Source: CAWKPF01 sp963851415
GTDB taxonomy: Bacteria; Acidobacteriota; Thermoanaerobaculia; Multivoradales; Multivoraceae
Length of the DNA: 64,000 nt
NCBI GenBank assembly: GCA_963851415.1
Contig: CAWKPF010000003.1
Location: 186,001-250,000, forward strand
Direction of reading: 5' to 3'
Notes under the pieces: model-generated
Database searches by the model: none
What the model saw: the letters and a program-made list of their open reading frames with translations, nothing else
Told to the model about the DNA's origin: nothing
Shown here: positions 17,347-27,329 of the stretch, in pieces
How positions within the stretch are numbered: the stretch's first letter is position 1
How the letters are laid out: the number at the start of each line of letters is the position of its first letter
Position numbers and translations under genes: made by a program

Positions 17347-19034
17347 GCGCCGGTCGGAGAAGAGTCGGGGGTTTGGCGCTGTGCGCATTTCTGGTGGCGC
17401 CGGCACTGCTTGCCCAGGAGTTCGATCTCGTGGTGAGAGGGGGACGTCTGCTCGACGGGCTCGGCAATCCCTGGGTGCATGCCGACGTGGCGATTCGCGA
17501 CGGACGGTTCGTGCGAATCGGTCGCGTCGAAGAAAGTGGCCGTCGCGAGATCGACGCAACCGGTCGCTACGTGTCGCCCGGCTGGATCGACATGATGGAT
17601 CAGTCCGGTCCGGTCCTGCCGGTCAACGGACTGGCCGAGAACAAGCTGCGAATGGGGGTCACGACAGCGATCGGCGGCGAAGGCGGCACCCCCGTGCCTG
17701 CCGCGGAGATCGAAGACTACTTCGCGCGGCTCGAGAATCAGGGGATCAGCCTGAACTTCGGTTCCTACTACTCGGCCACCCAGGCGCGGGTGGCCGTGAT
17801 GGGCCCGATGGCGGGGGAGCCGACAGCGGAGCAGCTCGAGGCGATGCGGGATCTCGTGGCCACGGCGATGGAAGCCGGGGCGATGGGGATGACGACGGCC
17901 CTCATCTACCCGCCGTCGAGCTTCCACTCGACCGAGGAACTGGTCGAGCTGGCCCGGGTCGTGTCGGACTTCGGAGGGCTCTACGCCAGCCACATTCGTG
18001 ACGAGGGCGCGGGTCTGGTCGGTGCGGTACGCGAGGCGATCGAGATCGGCGAGCGAGGGGGCGTCGGCGTGGAGATCTTCCACTTCAAAGCGGCGTACCA
18101 GCCCGGGTGGGGCGAGTTGATCCTGAAGGCCGCGCAGGAGATCGAGGCGGCCCGGGCCCGCGGAGTCGACGTGGCTGCCGACCTCTATCCCTATACGGCC
18201 GGGGGGACGGGACTCGAAGCGACCATACCTTCCTGGGTCTTCAGCGAAGGTGCTGCCAGGGCCCGCGAATTGCTTCAGGATGCCGACGTGCGAGAGCGGC
18301 TCGATCAGGAGCTCGAGACCGGCTCCGAGGGTTGGTGGAACATCGTCGAAGCCTCGGGCGGCTGGGAGAACATCATCCTGGTCAACGCCCAGAACGAGGC
18401 GGCAGCCCGGTTCGAGAACCGCAGTCTCGCCGACATCGCACGGGAGCTGGGGCAAGAGCCCAGTCGCGTGGCCTGGGACCTGGTTCTCGAGGGCGATGGC
18501 CGAGTGATGGCGATCTACCACATGATGAGCGAAGACGACGTGGTGACAGCGCTCGCCTACCCGTGGGTGAGCATCGGCAGCGATGCGGGAGCGGCCCTTC
18601 GACCGGGGGAAGTCGACGGGCTCGGCCTGCCGCATCCCAGGGCCTACGGCACCTTTCCTCGCATCGTTTCTCGCTACGTTCGCGAGATGGGCGTGCTGAC
18701 CCTCGAGGACGCCGTGCGCAAGATGACCTCGTGGCCCGCGACTCGCATGGGCCTGATGGACCGCGGGGCGTTGCGCGTGGGGATGTGGGCGGACCTGGTC
18801 ATTTTCGACTACGACGAGATCGAGGACCGCGCCACCTACGAGCAGCCCGCGCTCTACCCTGCGGGAATCGACTGGGTCGTGGTCAACGGAAAGGTCGTGA
18901 TCGAGCCGGGCGGTCGGCATACCCAGTCAACGCCGGGACACATCCTGCGAGGCCCTGGGGTTGAAGGCCGGGGTATCCCAGGGCCCGGCCGTGCCGATCG
19001 AAGATCGAGAGAATCTGGCAGGGTGCCGCAGTAG
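17343..19034 (+). CDS. secreted N-acyl-D-amino-acid deacylase (D-aminoacylase) family protein, atypical metal site
   Basis: A 563-residue exported amidohydrolase-superfamily protein. I use GTG 17343, which overlaps the previous stop as GTGA and gives a clean signal peptide (MSAGRRRVGGLALCAFLVAPALLAQ). Family markers are LVVRGGRLLDGLGNPW, GLYASHIRDEG, FHFKAAYQPGWG, the ADLYPYTAG strand, and SIGSDAGA with the catalytic Asp. Canonical D-aminoacylases have HxH in PGFIDxHTH and a metal-binding Cys in GNCG; here these read PGWIDMMDQSG and GGEGG. This subtype is seen in other Acidobacteriota-like genomes. It probably acts on N-acylated or D-amino-acid-containing products in the periplasm. Confidence 0.82.
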   Translation: MSAGRRRVGGLALCAFLVAPALLAQEFDLVVRGGRLLDGLGNPWVHADVAIRDGRFVRIGRVEESGRREIDATGRYVSPGWIDMMDQSGPVLPVNGLAENKLRMGVTTAIGGEGGTPVPAAEIEDYFARLENQGISLNFGSYYSATQARVAVMGPMAGEPTAEQLEAMRDLVATAMEAGAMGMTTALIYPPSSFHSTEELVELARVVSDFGGLYASHIRDEGAGLVGAVREAIEIGERGGVGVEIFHFKAAYQPGWGELILKAAQEIEAARARGVDVAADLYPYTAGGTGLEATIPSWVFSEGAARARELLQDADVRERLDQELETGSEGWWNIVEASGGWENIILVNAQNEAAARFENRSLADIARELGQEPSRVAWDLVLEGDGRVMAIYHMMSEDDVVTALAYPWVSIGSDAGAALRPGEVDGLGLPHPRAYGTFPRIVSRYVREMGVLTLEDAVRKMTSWPATRMGLMDRGALRVGMWADLVIFDYDEIEDRATYEQPALYPAGIDWVVVNGKVVIEPGGRHTQSTPGHILRGPGVEGRGIPGPGRADRRSRESGRVPQ

Positions 19035-19056
19035 CGCCCGAGAGGAGGATTCGGTG

Positions 19057-20616
19057 ATGACAGCGAAGAGGGTGGGCTGGTTGGCCGTGCTGCTGACCGT
19101 TCTCGTCCCCGGTCTGGCCATGAGCCAGGGGGCTACCGAGAGTGACAGTGGCGACCGCGAAGCATCGGCGAGCGAGCCTCTTGCCGAGAGCCGGGTCACG
19201 AAGTCCGGCAGCATCGTCATCGATGGCGAGACCGTCGCCTACACCGCAACGGTAGGCAACATCGTGATGCGAGACGACGAGGGAAAGGACAAGGCGAACT
19301 TCGTCTACGTCTCCTATGAACGCGACGGTGTCGAGGATCGAGCCCGTCGACCCGTGACCTTTTCTTTCAATGGGGGGCCCGGCTCGGCCTCGGTCTGGGT
19401 GCACATGGGCGCCTACGGGCCACGCAAGGCAGAGCTCTCTCCCGAGGGCCAACCGCTCGGTCCGCCGCCCGGCCGCCTGGTCGACAACGAATTCTCGATT
19501 CTGGATGTGACCGATCTCGTCTTCATCGATCCGATCTCGACCGGCTTCAGCCGGCCGGCGCCGGGGGAGGACAAGAGCCAGTTTCACGGCTTCACCAACG
19601 ATGTGACCTCGGTCGGAGAGTTCATCCGTCTGTGGGTGACCCAGAACGATCGCTGGCTGTCTCCCAAGCTGCTCGCCGGGGAGAGCTACGGTACGACCCG
19701 CTCCGCGGGCCTGGTCAGCTATCTGCAGGATCGGTACGCGATGGCCTTCAACGGCATCGTGCTCATCTCTTCGGTGATCAACTGGCAGACCAAGGTGTTC
19801 AACATCGGAAACGACCTGCCCTATCCGCTCATTCTGCCGACCTACACGGCGATCGCGTGGCACCACGGCAAGCTGCCCGCGCGCTACGACGGCGATCTGG
19901 GCGCGGCGATCGCCGATGCGCGGACTTTTGCACTCGGCGACTACAACCAGGCGCTGATGCTCGGAGACAAGCTCGTCGGCGAGCAGCGTCGAGCCACCGC
20001 GCAGCGGCTCTCCGAGCTCTCGGGCCTGTCGGTGGACTACCTAGAGCAGTCCGACCTGCGCGTCGAGATCTCGCGCTTCGTCAAGGAGCTGCGGCGCGGC
20101 GAAGGGCTCACCGTCGGCCGACTCGACGGGCGCTACACCGGCATCGATCGTGACGACGCGGGGGAGCGCTACGAGTACGATCCCAGCGGGGCGGTCTTCG
20201 ACTTCTGGTTCGTGTCGCTGCTCAAGGACTACCTGCGCCGCGAGCTCGGCTACGAGAACGACATGCCCTTCCGGCACTCCACCGGCGAGGTGAGGCCGTG
20301 GGACTACCACGAGACTTCGAACACCCGGGGCTACGGCACCAACTCCTACGCCAACTATGCCGAGCCGCTGCGTGAGGCGATGCATCAGAATCCCTATCTC
20401 GGCGTCCTGGTCCTGAGCGGCTACTACGACCTGGCGACCCCCTTCTTCGCCACCGACTACACCATCGACCACATGCAGCTCGATCCCACCGTGCGCGACA
20501 ACATCGAGGTCGCCTACTACGAGGCGGGTCATATGATGTACGTGCGCGAGAAGGAGCACCGCAAGATGCGCCAGGACTTCCTCCGCTTTCTGGAGAAGAT
20601 CCTGTCGCCGCGCTAG
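19057..20616 (+). CDS. secreted S10-family serine carboxypeptidase
   Basis: A 519-residue exported peptidase that removes C-terminal residues from peptides. ATG 19057 follows AGAGGAGG by 8 nt. A signal peptide ends near AMSQG. The S10 catalytic triad is visible: Ser210 in AGESYGT, Asp458 in GYYDLATPF, and His492 in YYEAGHMMY. The oxyanion-hole motif FSFNGGPGSAS is present. The gene lies 22 bp after the deacylase and 12 bp before the ADOP permease, within the large operon, and fits a role in extracytoplasmic peptide degradation. Confidence 0.92.
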   Translation: MTAKRVGWLAVLLTVLVPGLAMSQGATESDSGDREASASEPLAESRVTKSGSIVIDGETVAYTATVGNIVMRDDEGKDKANFVYVSYERDGVEDRARRPVTFSFNGGPGSASVWVHMGAYGPRKAELSPEGQPLGPPPGRLVDNEFSILDVTDLVFIDPISTGFSRPAPGEDKSQFHGFTNDVTSVGEFIRLWVTQNDRWLSPKLLAGESYGTTRSAGLVSYLQDRYAMAFNGIVLISSVINWQTKVFNIGNDLPYPLILPTYTAIAWHHGKLPARYDGDLGAAIADARTFALGDYNQALMLGDKLVGEQRRATAQRLSELSGLSVDYLEQSDLRVEISRFVKELRRGEGLTVGRLDGRYTGIDRDDAGERYEYDPSGAVFDFWFVSLLKDYLRRELGYENDMPFRHSTGEVRPWDYHETSNTRGYGTNSYANYAEPLREAMHQNPYLGVLVLSGYYDLATPFFATDYTIDHMQLDPTVRDNIEVAYYEAGHMMYVREKEHRKMRQDFLRFLEKILSPR

Positions 20617-20628
20617 GAGAAGAGAATC

Positions 20629-23043
20629 GTGGAGAGCGTCCGCGCCGTCTGGCGCCTGCTGCGTCGAGATACCTCCCTGGCTCTGGTTGCCAGCTCGACG
20701 TTGGCCCTGAGCATCGGCGCGGTGGTCGCGACCTTCGCGGTGGTCGACGGGGTGCTGCTGCGCCCGCTGCCGCTCGAAGAGGCCGACCGAGTGGTCGGTA
20801 TCGTCCACACGCGTCGCGATCGCGGCGGTCACTACGGTGTTCCCTACCACAGCTACATGGGCTGGCGCGATCAGAGCGAGTCGTTCGAGTGGCTGGCGGC
20901 AGCCAGGGAGCGAACCTTCAGGGTTTCTTCCTCCGAGGGAGGAGAGCGTACCGAACGGGTCGAAGGCACCGAGGTCTCGCCGGAGTTCTGGCCGACCCTC
21001 GGAGTGACCCCGGCTCGGGGACGTTCGCTCGAGGCGAGCGACGCCGCTCCTGGCGCCGATCCGGTCGTCGTGATCTCCGACCAGCTCTGGCGCACGCACT
21101 TCGGCTCCGACCCTGGAGCTCTCGGAAGGGAGATGCGCCTCGACGACACCGCTTACACCGTCGTCGGCGTCATGCCTCCCGCCAGTGAGAACCAGATGCT
21201 CGAATGGCGGTCGCTCTGGGTCCCCCTGGGGGTCGACGAGGCCGCGGCACGGCAGGAGGTGGTGTGGGGCTTTTCGGTGCTCGGTCGTCTCGCTCCCGGT
21301 TCCTCGCTCGAGAGCGCACGGGCCGATCTCGATCGGGTGGCCGCCCGGCTCGAGGAGGAGTACCCGACGTACAACGAGGGATGGATGGCGGAGCTGCACC
21401 CGATTCGCTGGTGGATCGACTCGCACGTACGGTCGCAACTGCTGCTCGTGTTTCTGGCGGTCAGCCTGGTGTGGTTGCTCGCCTGCGCCAACGTGGGAAA
21501 CCTGCTGCTGTCGCAGGCCACCTCACGGGGTCGGGAGCTGGCGGTGCGTCAGGCGTTGGGGGCGGGGCGGAGCCGCCTGATTCGCCAGCTGCTCGCCGAA
21601 GCCGCGGCGCTCTCGGTTCTTGGAGGAGCGGGTGGGTTGATGCTCGCCTGGTTCGCCACTTCGGTCCTGCGCTCCGCCGCCGGGTCGCGTCTGCCTCGCG
21701 TCGAGGAGATCGTGGTCGATCCGCGTGTCGGGGTCTTCTGTCTGGTGGTGTCGCTACTCGCCGGTCTGGCGAGTGGGGTGATTCCAGCACTTCGTCTGAG
21801 CCGCGGAGCTTCGCTGAGCCTGGTCGCTGGTGGGCGCTCGATGCCCGATGCCGCCGCGACCCGCCGCTGGCGCAGCGCCCTGGTGGCTTTCCAGGTGGCC
21901 GCAGCGCTCACGGTCGGAGTGGGTGCCCTGCTGCTGGGCCGCAGCGTGCGTGAGCTGGCGCAGGTCGATCCCGGATGGGACGCCTCAGAGCTGTTGACCT
22001 TGCGTCTCGAGCTTCCCGAGGGGTCCCACCCGGAGAAGGAGGACCGCATCGAGAGCTACCGGGATCTGACCCGACGCCTCGACGGGCTGCCTGGAGTCGA
22101 GGCGGCGGCTCTGTGCGGCACTCGCTTGCCTCTGCTGTCCGGCCAGGGAGTCTTCGAGCTGTTCGTAGAGGGGCAGCCCCGTTCCGATACTCCGGAGATC
22201 GTGGTCACCGCCGGCTACGTGTCGCCGGAGTTCTTCGAGACGATGGGCATCCCGGTGGTCGAGGGCGCGGCCTTTCCTTCGGACGCGACGTGGGAGAACA
22301 GTCAATCGGTCATCGTGAACGAGAGCTTCGCTGCCGAATATTTTCCGCCCGAAGAGTACCCCGGCGGCGCGGTGGGCCGCTGGGTCGAGTGGCGCAGCGG
22401 GGATCGTGGCACGATCGTGGGGGTGGCTCGCGACGTGCGTCAACTGACGCTCGATCGCAGTCCCCCAGGGCTGGTCTATCTTCCCTGGGGCACGACGCCG
22501 AGCACCCAGATCCTGGTGGCGCGGGCCTCGAAGGTGGAGCCGGCCTCATTGAGTGGGGCGATAAGGAGTGAAATCGAAGGGTGGGCGCCGGGAACCACGG
22601 TGTGGGACGTTCGCACCGGTCGCGAGATCGTTCGGGGCTCCTACGCGAATCGCCGGTTCTCGACTCTCCTCTTCGGTGCTTTCGGGTCCCTGGCTCTTCT
22701 GCTCGGCGCCCTCGGCGTCTACGCGGTGGTCGCCCATTCCACCGGTCTGCGTCGGCGGGAGATGGCGATTCGACTCGCCTGTGGCGCCCGCGGGGAGCAG
22801 GTGGTGGCGCAGGTCCTGCGAGAGTCGCTGCGCCCGGTGTGGATCGGTCTGGTGCTGGGCAGTGCCGGAGCCGTCGGGTTGGGTCGGTTGCTCGAGAGCC
22901 AGTTGTTCGGAGTCTCGAGTCAGGACCCGACGAGCTTCGTGGGGGCTGGGCTTCTCCTGGTGCTGGCGGCGGCGGCGGCGAGCCTCTTCCCGGCGCGAAG
23001 GGCAGCCCGAGTCGACCCCGCGTCGTCGCTGCGTGCCGAGTGA
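20629..23043 (+). CDS. ADOP-type ABC permease (MacB/FtsX family), complete
   Basis: An 804-residue inner-membrane protein starting with GTG 20629 behind AGGAGAAGAG. It has the duplicated layout MacB_PCD-FtsX-MacB_PCD-FtsX: first TM near residues 15-40, periplasmic domain, FtsX block with ACANVGNLLLSQAT, second periplasmic domain, and a last FtsX block ending FPARRAARVDPASSLRAE. It has no nucleotide-binding domain and no MacB-type ATPase next door; the ATPase at 25327 is of the oligopeptide type and would not be expected to pair with it. Function of such orphan permeases is unknown. It is embedded in the hydrolase operon, 12 bp after the carboxypeptidase. Confidence 0.9.
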   Translation: MESVRAVWRLLRRDTSLALVASSTLALSIGAVVATFAVVDGVLLRPLPLEEADRVVGIVHTRRDRGGHYGVPYHSYMGWRDQSESFEWLAAARERTFRVSSSEGGERTERVEGTEVSPEFWPTLGVTPARGRSLEASDAAPGADPVVVISDQLWRTHFGSDPGALGREMRLDDTAYTVVGVMPPASENQMLEWRSLWVPLGVDEAAARQEVVWGFSVLGRLAPGSSLESARADLDRVAARLEEEYPTYNEGWMAELHPIRWWIDSHVRSQLLLVFLAVSLVWLLACANVGNLLLSQATSRGRELAVRQALGAGRSRLIRQLLAEAAALSVLGGAGGLMLAWFATSVLRSAAGSRLPRVEEIVVDPRVGVFCLVVSLLAGLASGVIPALRLSRGASLSLVAGGRSMPDAAATRRWRSALVAFQVAAALTVGVGALLLGRSVRELAQVDPGWDASELLTLRLELPEGSHPEKEDRIESYRDLTRRLDGLPGVEAAALCGTRLPLLSGQGVFELFVEGQPRSDTPEIVVTAGYVSPEFFETMGIPVVEGAAFPSDATWENSQSVIVNESFAAEYFPPEEYPGGAVGRWVEWRSGDRGTIVGVARDVRQLTLDRSPPGLVYLPWGTTPSTQILVARASKVEPASLSGAIRSEIEGWAPGTTVWDVRTGREIVRGSYANRRFSTLLFGAFGSLALLLGALGVYAVVAHSTGLRRREMAIRLACGARGEQVVAQVLRESLRPVWIGLVLGSAGAVGLGRLLESQLFGVSSQDPTSFVGAGLLLVLAAAAASLFPARRAARVDPASSLRAE

Positions 23044-23101
23044 CATCGATAGAATCGACTCTCCCCATCTACCAACGATGTCGATTGACGGGAGTTGCCG
23101 C

Positions 23102-25330
23102 ATGTCGTTCGCACGTCCTTCGAGACCACTGGTCTCCCTGATCGTAGCTACTGGTCTACTCTTCACCCTGGGTTGCTCGAAGAGGGGCCCTTCGCTTCCC
23201 GGAGAAGGAGACGATGCGGGGCACATCGTGGTCTATCGCGACACCTGGGGGGTGCCTCACATCTACGCCGACACCGTCGAAGGGGGGCTCTACGCCGAGG
23301 GCTATACCCAGGCGCAGGATCGCTCGGAGCAGTTGCTCCTCAACCTGCTGATGGCCATCGGGGAGTTCTCGGCCGCGGTGGGCGAGGACGGAGTCGGCCT
23401 CGATGTGCGCTCGCGACTCTTCGACCACTATGGCACCGCGCAGCGCGGATGGCCGGAGCTCGACCCGAGGATGCAGAGCCATCTCCAGGCCTTCACCGCC
23501 GGTATGAACGACTACTACCGCGACCATCCCGAGGATGTGCCCGAGTGGTGGCAGGGGCGTGAGGTCGATCCCTACATGGTCATCGCGTTCGGTCGCTTTT
23601 TTCTCTACAACTGGTCCATCGACGAGGCCTACGGCGATCTTCGCAGAGCGGGGATCCCCCCGGGATTCGAGCCGGAGCTGCGGGGCTCGAATCAGTTCGT
23701 GGTGTCGCCGGAGCGCAGCGCCGAAGGAGCGGCAATCCTGGCGATCGACCCCCATCTTTCGTGGAGCGGCCCGAGTCGCTTCTGGGAGTTCCGCGTTCAC
23801 GCGGGGGAGTGGGAGGGGAGTGGAGTCAGCTTGCCGGGGTCGCCCTACATCGGACTCGGGCACACCCGGCACCTGGCCTGGGCGATGACCACCGGAGGCC
23901 CCGACACCGCCGACGTCTACGAGCTCACGCTGGGTCCGGAGGAAGAGGGAGCCACGCGCTACCGATTCGACGGCGAGTGGCGAGAGCTCACTTCGCGCGA
24001 AGTGACCATCGAGGTTCGCGGCGGCGAGGCGCAGCAGCACACGCTGTGGTACTCGCACCACGGTCCGCTCATCGCTCGTCAGGGGAGCAGGGCCTGGGTG
24101 GCCAAGATCGCCTACGAGGGGGTCGCGACCACCAACGATGCGTGGTGGGAGCTGAACTTCGCCCAGGACTACCACGGCGCGGTGCGTGCCATGGACACTC
24201 TCACGCTGTTTCCCCAGAACGTCATGGTCGCCGACAGCTCGGGCAACGTGTACTACCAGCGTACCGGACGTGTGCCGCGCCGGCCCGAGGGTTTCGACTG
24301 GTCGCTGCCGGTCGACGGCAGTAGCTCTTCGACCGAGTGGCTGGGCTTTCACCCGGCCTCCGATCATCTCCAGGTGACCAACCCGCCGCGGGGCTACATG
24401 CAGAACTGCAATATCCCGCCCGACGCGATGATGCCTGGCAGTCCCTTCCGACTCGAGGCCCAACCGGACTACCTGTTTTCGAGTCGTGACTACGGCTCCT
24501 CTCGCGACGGTTGGACGAACCAGCGCGGTGCCCGCGCGATCGAGTTGCTCTCGGCGGACGAATCGGTCACTGCCGAGGACGCGATGGCCTACATCAACGA
24601 CGTCACCGTATTCGGCTCGGATCGTTGGATCGAAGGGATGCGTCTCGCCCACGAGGAGGCCGGAGAGCGTTACGCCAACCACGAGCACTATGGCACCGGG
24701 CTCGACGCTCTACTGGCCTGGGATCGGCGCAACACCGCGGAATCGAGCGGTGCGCTGATCTACGACAGTTGGAGGGCGCAACTGGTCGAGGATCAGGGGC
24801 GCGACGGTGCGAGCGCTCTGGCGGCAGCCATCGACGACTGGTATGCCGTGGTCGAGCAACGCGAGCCCCGTCCGCTCGAGCTCTCTGCCGAGCAGCTGCG
24901 AGCCATGGCCGAGTCGTTTGCCAACGCACTGGACGCAGTGGTCGAGGAGCACGGCTCGCTCGACGCGACCTACGGTGATCACCATCGGGTGGGCCGCGGG
25001 GACCAGTCCTGGCCCGTGGGAGGAAGTGGCCACGGTCCTGGCACCACGACCCTGCGAGCGATGGGCTACGATCGCGAGATCCACGACGGCCACACCCTGT
25101 GGGGCAACCGGGGTCAGACCTCGACCCAGGTGGTGGTGATGAGCGATCCGCCGCGCAGCTGGATCTACATTCCGCTCGGTCAGAGCGATCGTGAGGACTC
25201 GCCACACTACGACGACCAGGCAGAAAAGCTGTTCAGTCGGCGCCAGATGAAGCCGAGCTGGTGGTTGCCAGAGGACCTCGCTCCGAACATCGAGTCTCGC
25301 ACCGTGCTCGAGTGGCAAGGAGCCCCGTGA
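23102..25330 (+). CDS. penicillin-acylase-family lipoprotein (Ntn hydrolase)
   Basis: A 742-residue lipoprotein precursor of the S45 penicillin amidase family, which cleaves amide bonds of N-acylated amines such as beta-lactams, acyl-homoserine lactones or N-acyl amino acids. ATG 23102 gives a lipobox (LLFTLGC). The alpha part has the typical IVVYRDTWGVPHIYADT start and EGYTQAQDR. Autocleavage should occur before Ser196 in RGSNQF, making Ser the N-terminal nucleophile of the beta chain; the beta part has HLSWSGPSRFWE and the HHGPLI motif. Its stop overlaps the next start (GTGA). Substrate is not predictable from sequence alone. Confidence 0.9.
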   Translation: MSFARPSRPLVSLIVATGLLFTLGCSKRGPSLPGEGDDAGHIVVYRDTWGVPHIYADTVEGGLYAEGYTQAQDRSEQLLLNLLMAIGEFSAAVGEDGVGLDVRSRLFDHYGTAQRGWPELDPRMQSHLQAFTAGMNDYYRDHPEDVPEWWQGREVDPYMVIAFGRFFLYNWSIDEAYGDLRRAGIPPGFEPELRGSNQFVVSPERSAEGAAILAIDPHLSWSGPSRFWEFRVHAGEWEGSGVSLPGSPYIGLGHTRHLAWAMTTGGPDTADVYELTLGPEEEGATRYRFDGEWRELTSREVTIEVRGGEAQQHTLWYSHHGPLIARQGSRAWVAKIAYEGVATTNDAWWELNFAQDYHGAVRAMDTLTLFPQNVMVADSSGNVYYQRTGRVPRRPEGFDWSLPVDGSSSSTEWLGFHPASDHLQVTNPPRGYMQNCNIPPDAMMPGSPFRLEAQPDYLFSSRDYGSSRDGWTNQRGARAIELLSADESVTAEDAMAYINDVTVFGSDRWIEGMRLAHEEAGERYANHEHYGTGLDALLAWDRRNTAESSGALIYDSWRAQLVEDQGRDGASALAAAIDDWYAVVEQREPRPLELSAEQLRAMAESFANALDAVVEEHGSLDATYGDHHRVGRGDQSWPVGGSGHGPGTTTLRAMGYDREIHDGHTLWGNRGQTSTQVVVMSDPPRSWIYIPLGQSDREDSPHYDDQAEKLFSRRQMKPSWWLPEDLAPNIESRTVLEWQGAP

Positions 25331-27258
25331 CGCCTCCTCCCGGCGACTCCGCTCCGTTGGCCGAGCGAGAGAGCCAGAAACCGCTGCTCGAGATCGAGGG
25401 CCTCGAGACCCGTTTCCGCGGTCGCGACAGCGAGGTCACTGCCGTCGACGGTGTGTCGCTGAAGCTGTATCCCGGGGAAACGCTCGGTCTGGTGGGAGAG
25501 TCGGGCTCGGGCAAGACCGTGACATCGCTGTCGATCCTCGATCTCCTGCCGCGGGAGTCGGCGAGCATCGACGCGGGCTCCATCTCCTATCTGGGAAGAG
25601 ACCTCGTGCGCCTGTCTGCCGAGGAGATGCGTCGCATTCGCGGTGCGCAGATCGCGATGATCTTCCAGGAGCCTGCGACCTCGCTCAATCCGGTGTTCCG
25701 CACCGGCGAGCAGGTTGCCGAGACGCTGCAGGTGCATCTGGGAATGACTCGTGCGCAGGCGAGGCAGCGCACCATGGAGCTCTACCGCGAGGTCGGCATT
25801 CCCGAGCCAGAGCGCCGAATCGACAGCTACCCCCACGAGATGTCGGGCGGCCAGAAGCAGCGAGTGATGATCGCGATGGCGCTGGCGTGCAACCCCGGTC
25901 TTCTGATCGCCGACGAGCCCACCACGGCTCTGGACGTCACCATTCAGGCGCAGATCCTCGATCTCCTCAAGCGACTGCGCGACGAGCGCGGCATGGCCGT
26001 GTTGTTCATCACCCACGATCTGGGTGTGATCGCAGAGATCGCCGATCGAGTGGCGGTCATGCTGCACGGCAAACTGGTGGAGGAGGGGACACTGGAGGCG
26101 ATCTTCGAGAATCCCCAGCATCCCTACACCAAGGGCCTTCTGGCCTGCCGACCGCGGCTGCGCGCGCGCGACTCGGGAGTGCGGATGCGGCGACTGCCTA
26201 CCGTGGCGGACTACATGGAGGAGCGCACGCTGCCCGACGGTACCGTCGAAGTCGTGGAGCGTCGGCTGGATGAGAACGAGTTGACTCGCCGGATCACTCG
26301 AGGACGAGCACGACTGCTTCACCCGCGCTCACGGCTGGAGGCGCTCGGCTATCCGGTTCCCGTCGCAGAGGGAGCACACGGCGAAGAGGCCGTCGATCTG
26401 GTCGAGGAGGGTCGAGATCCGCTGCTCCGGGTGGAGGGCCTCTGCGTGTACTACCCGGTGCGCGAGGGCTTGCTACGAAGACGAGTTGCAGAGGTGCGCG
26501 CGGTCGACGGGATCGACTTCGAGATCTACGCGGGCCAGACCCTCGGCCTCGTCGGCGAGTCCGGGTGTGGCAAGACGACCACTGGACTGGCCGTGCTTCG
26601 TCTGCTCTCGATCACCTCTGGCGGGGTGGTCTTCGACGGGCAAGATCTCCTGGGTCTCGATCGCACGTCGTTGCGGGCTCTACGTCGTCGCATGCAGATT
26701 GTGCTGCAGGATCCCTATGCTTCCCTCAATCCGAGGATGAGCGTCGAGGCGATGCTGGTGGAGGCGATGACGATTCATCGGTTGGGCAGGGATCGTCGAG
26801 AGCGCATCGATCGGGCGGCTCGCCTGCTCGAGGAGGTCGGACTCCGGACCGATCATCTGAAGCGCTACCCGCACGAGTTCTCTGGCGGTCAGCGCCAGCG
26901 CATTTCGATCGCTCGGGCCTTGGCGGTCGAACCGGAGTTCGTCGTGTTGGACGAGTCCGTGTCGGCGCTCGACGTGTCGGTGCAGGCGCAGGTGCTCAAC
27001 CTGCTCAAGGACCTTCAGGAAAAGCACGAATTGACCTATCTCTTCATCAGCCACGACCTGAGTGTGGTGGAGTTCATGTCCGACATGATGGCGGTGATGA
27101 GCGATGGGAAGATCGTCGAGTACGGGCCTTCCGAGGCCATCTACGAGAATCCCCGCGAGGGATACACGCAGCGCCTGATCGCAGCGGTCCCGGACGACTC
27201 ACTGGAAGCCATCGAGATCCGGCGAGGGCGTCGGCAGGTACGCCGGAGCGGCTGCTGA
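25327..27258 (+). CDS. fused oligopeptide ABC transporter ATPases (DppD-DppF type)
   Basis: A 643-residue protein with two complete ABC domains in tandem. GTG 25327 overlaps the penicillin-acylase stop and follows AAGGAG. Domain 1 has Walker A GESGSGKT, signature MSGGQKQR and Walker B LLIADEP; domain 2 has GESGCGKT, FSGGQRQR and FVVLDES. Each is followed by the peptide-transporter tail motif (NPQHPYTKGLL; NPREGYTQRLI), usual for DppD/OppD and DppF/OppF. It would energise uptake of di- or oligopeptides. No permease or binding protein of the Dpp type is visible nearby, so it must work with subunits encoded elsewhere or beyond detection here. Walker B of domain 2 ends DES rather than DEP. Confidence 0.9.
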   Translation: MTPPPGDSAPLAERESQKPLLEIEGLETRFRGRDSEVTAVDGVSLKLYPGETLGLVGESGSGKTVTSLSILDLLPRESASIDAGSISYLGRDLVRLSAEEMRRIRGAQIAMIFQEPATSLNPVFRTGEQVAETLQVHLGMTRAQARQRTMELYREVGIPEPERRIDSYPHEMSGGQKQRVMIAMALACNPGLLIADEPTTALDVTIQAQILDLLKRLRDERGMAVLFITHDLGVIAEIADRVAVMLHGKLVEEGTLEAIFENPQHPYTKGLLACRPRLRARDSGVRMRRLPTVADYMEERTLPDGTVEVVERRLDENELTRRITRGRARLLHPRSRLEALGYPVPVAEGAHGEEAVDLVEEGRDPLLRVEGLCVYYPVREGLLRRRVAEVRAVDGIDFEIYAGQTLGLVGESGCGKTTTGLAVLRLLSITSGGVVFDGQDLLGLDRTSLRALRRRMQIVLQDPYASLNPRMSVEAMLVEAMTIHRLGRDRRERIDRAARLLEEVGLRTDHLKRYPHEFSGGQRQRISIARALAVEPEFVVLDESVSALDVSVQAQVLNLLKDLQEKHELTYLFISHDLSVVEFMSDMMAVMSDGKIVEYGPSEAIYENPREGYTQRLIAAVPDDSLEAIEIRRGRRQVRRSGC

Positions 27259-27329
27259 AGGAAGCGCGCCTGGACGGTGGCAGGGTCGGGAGCGATCCCG
27301 GGCCGGGACTGCGGTATTGTCGTTGCTTC

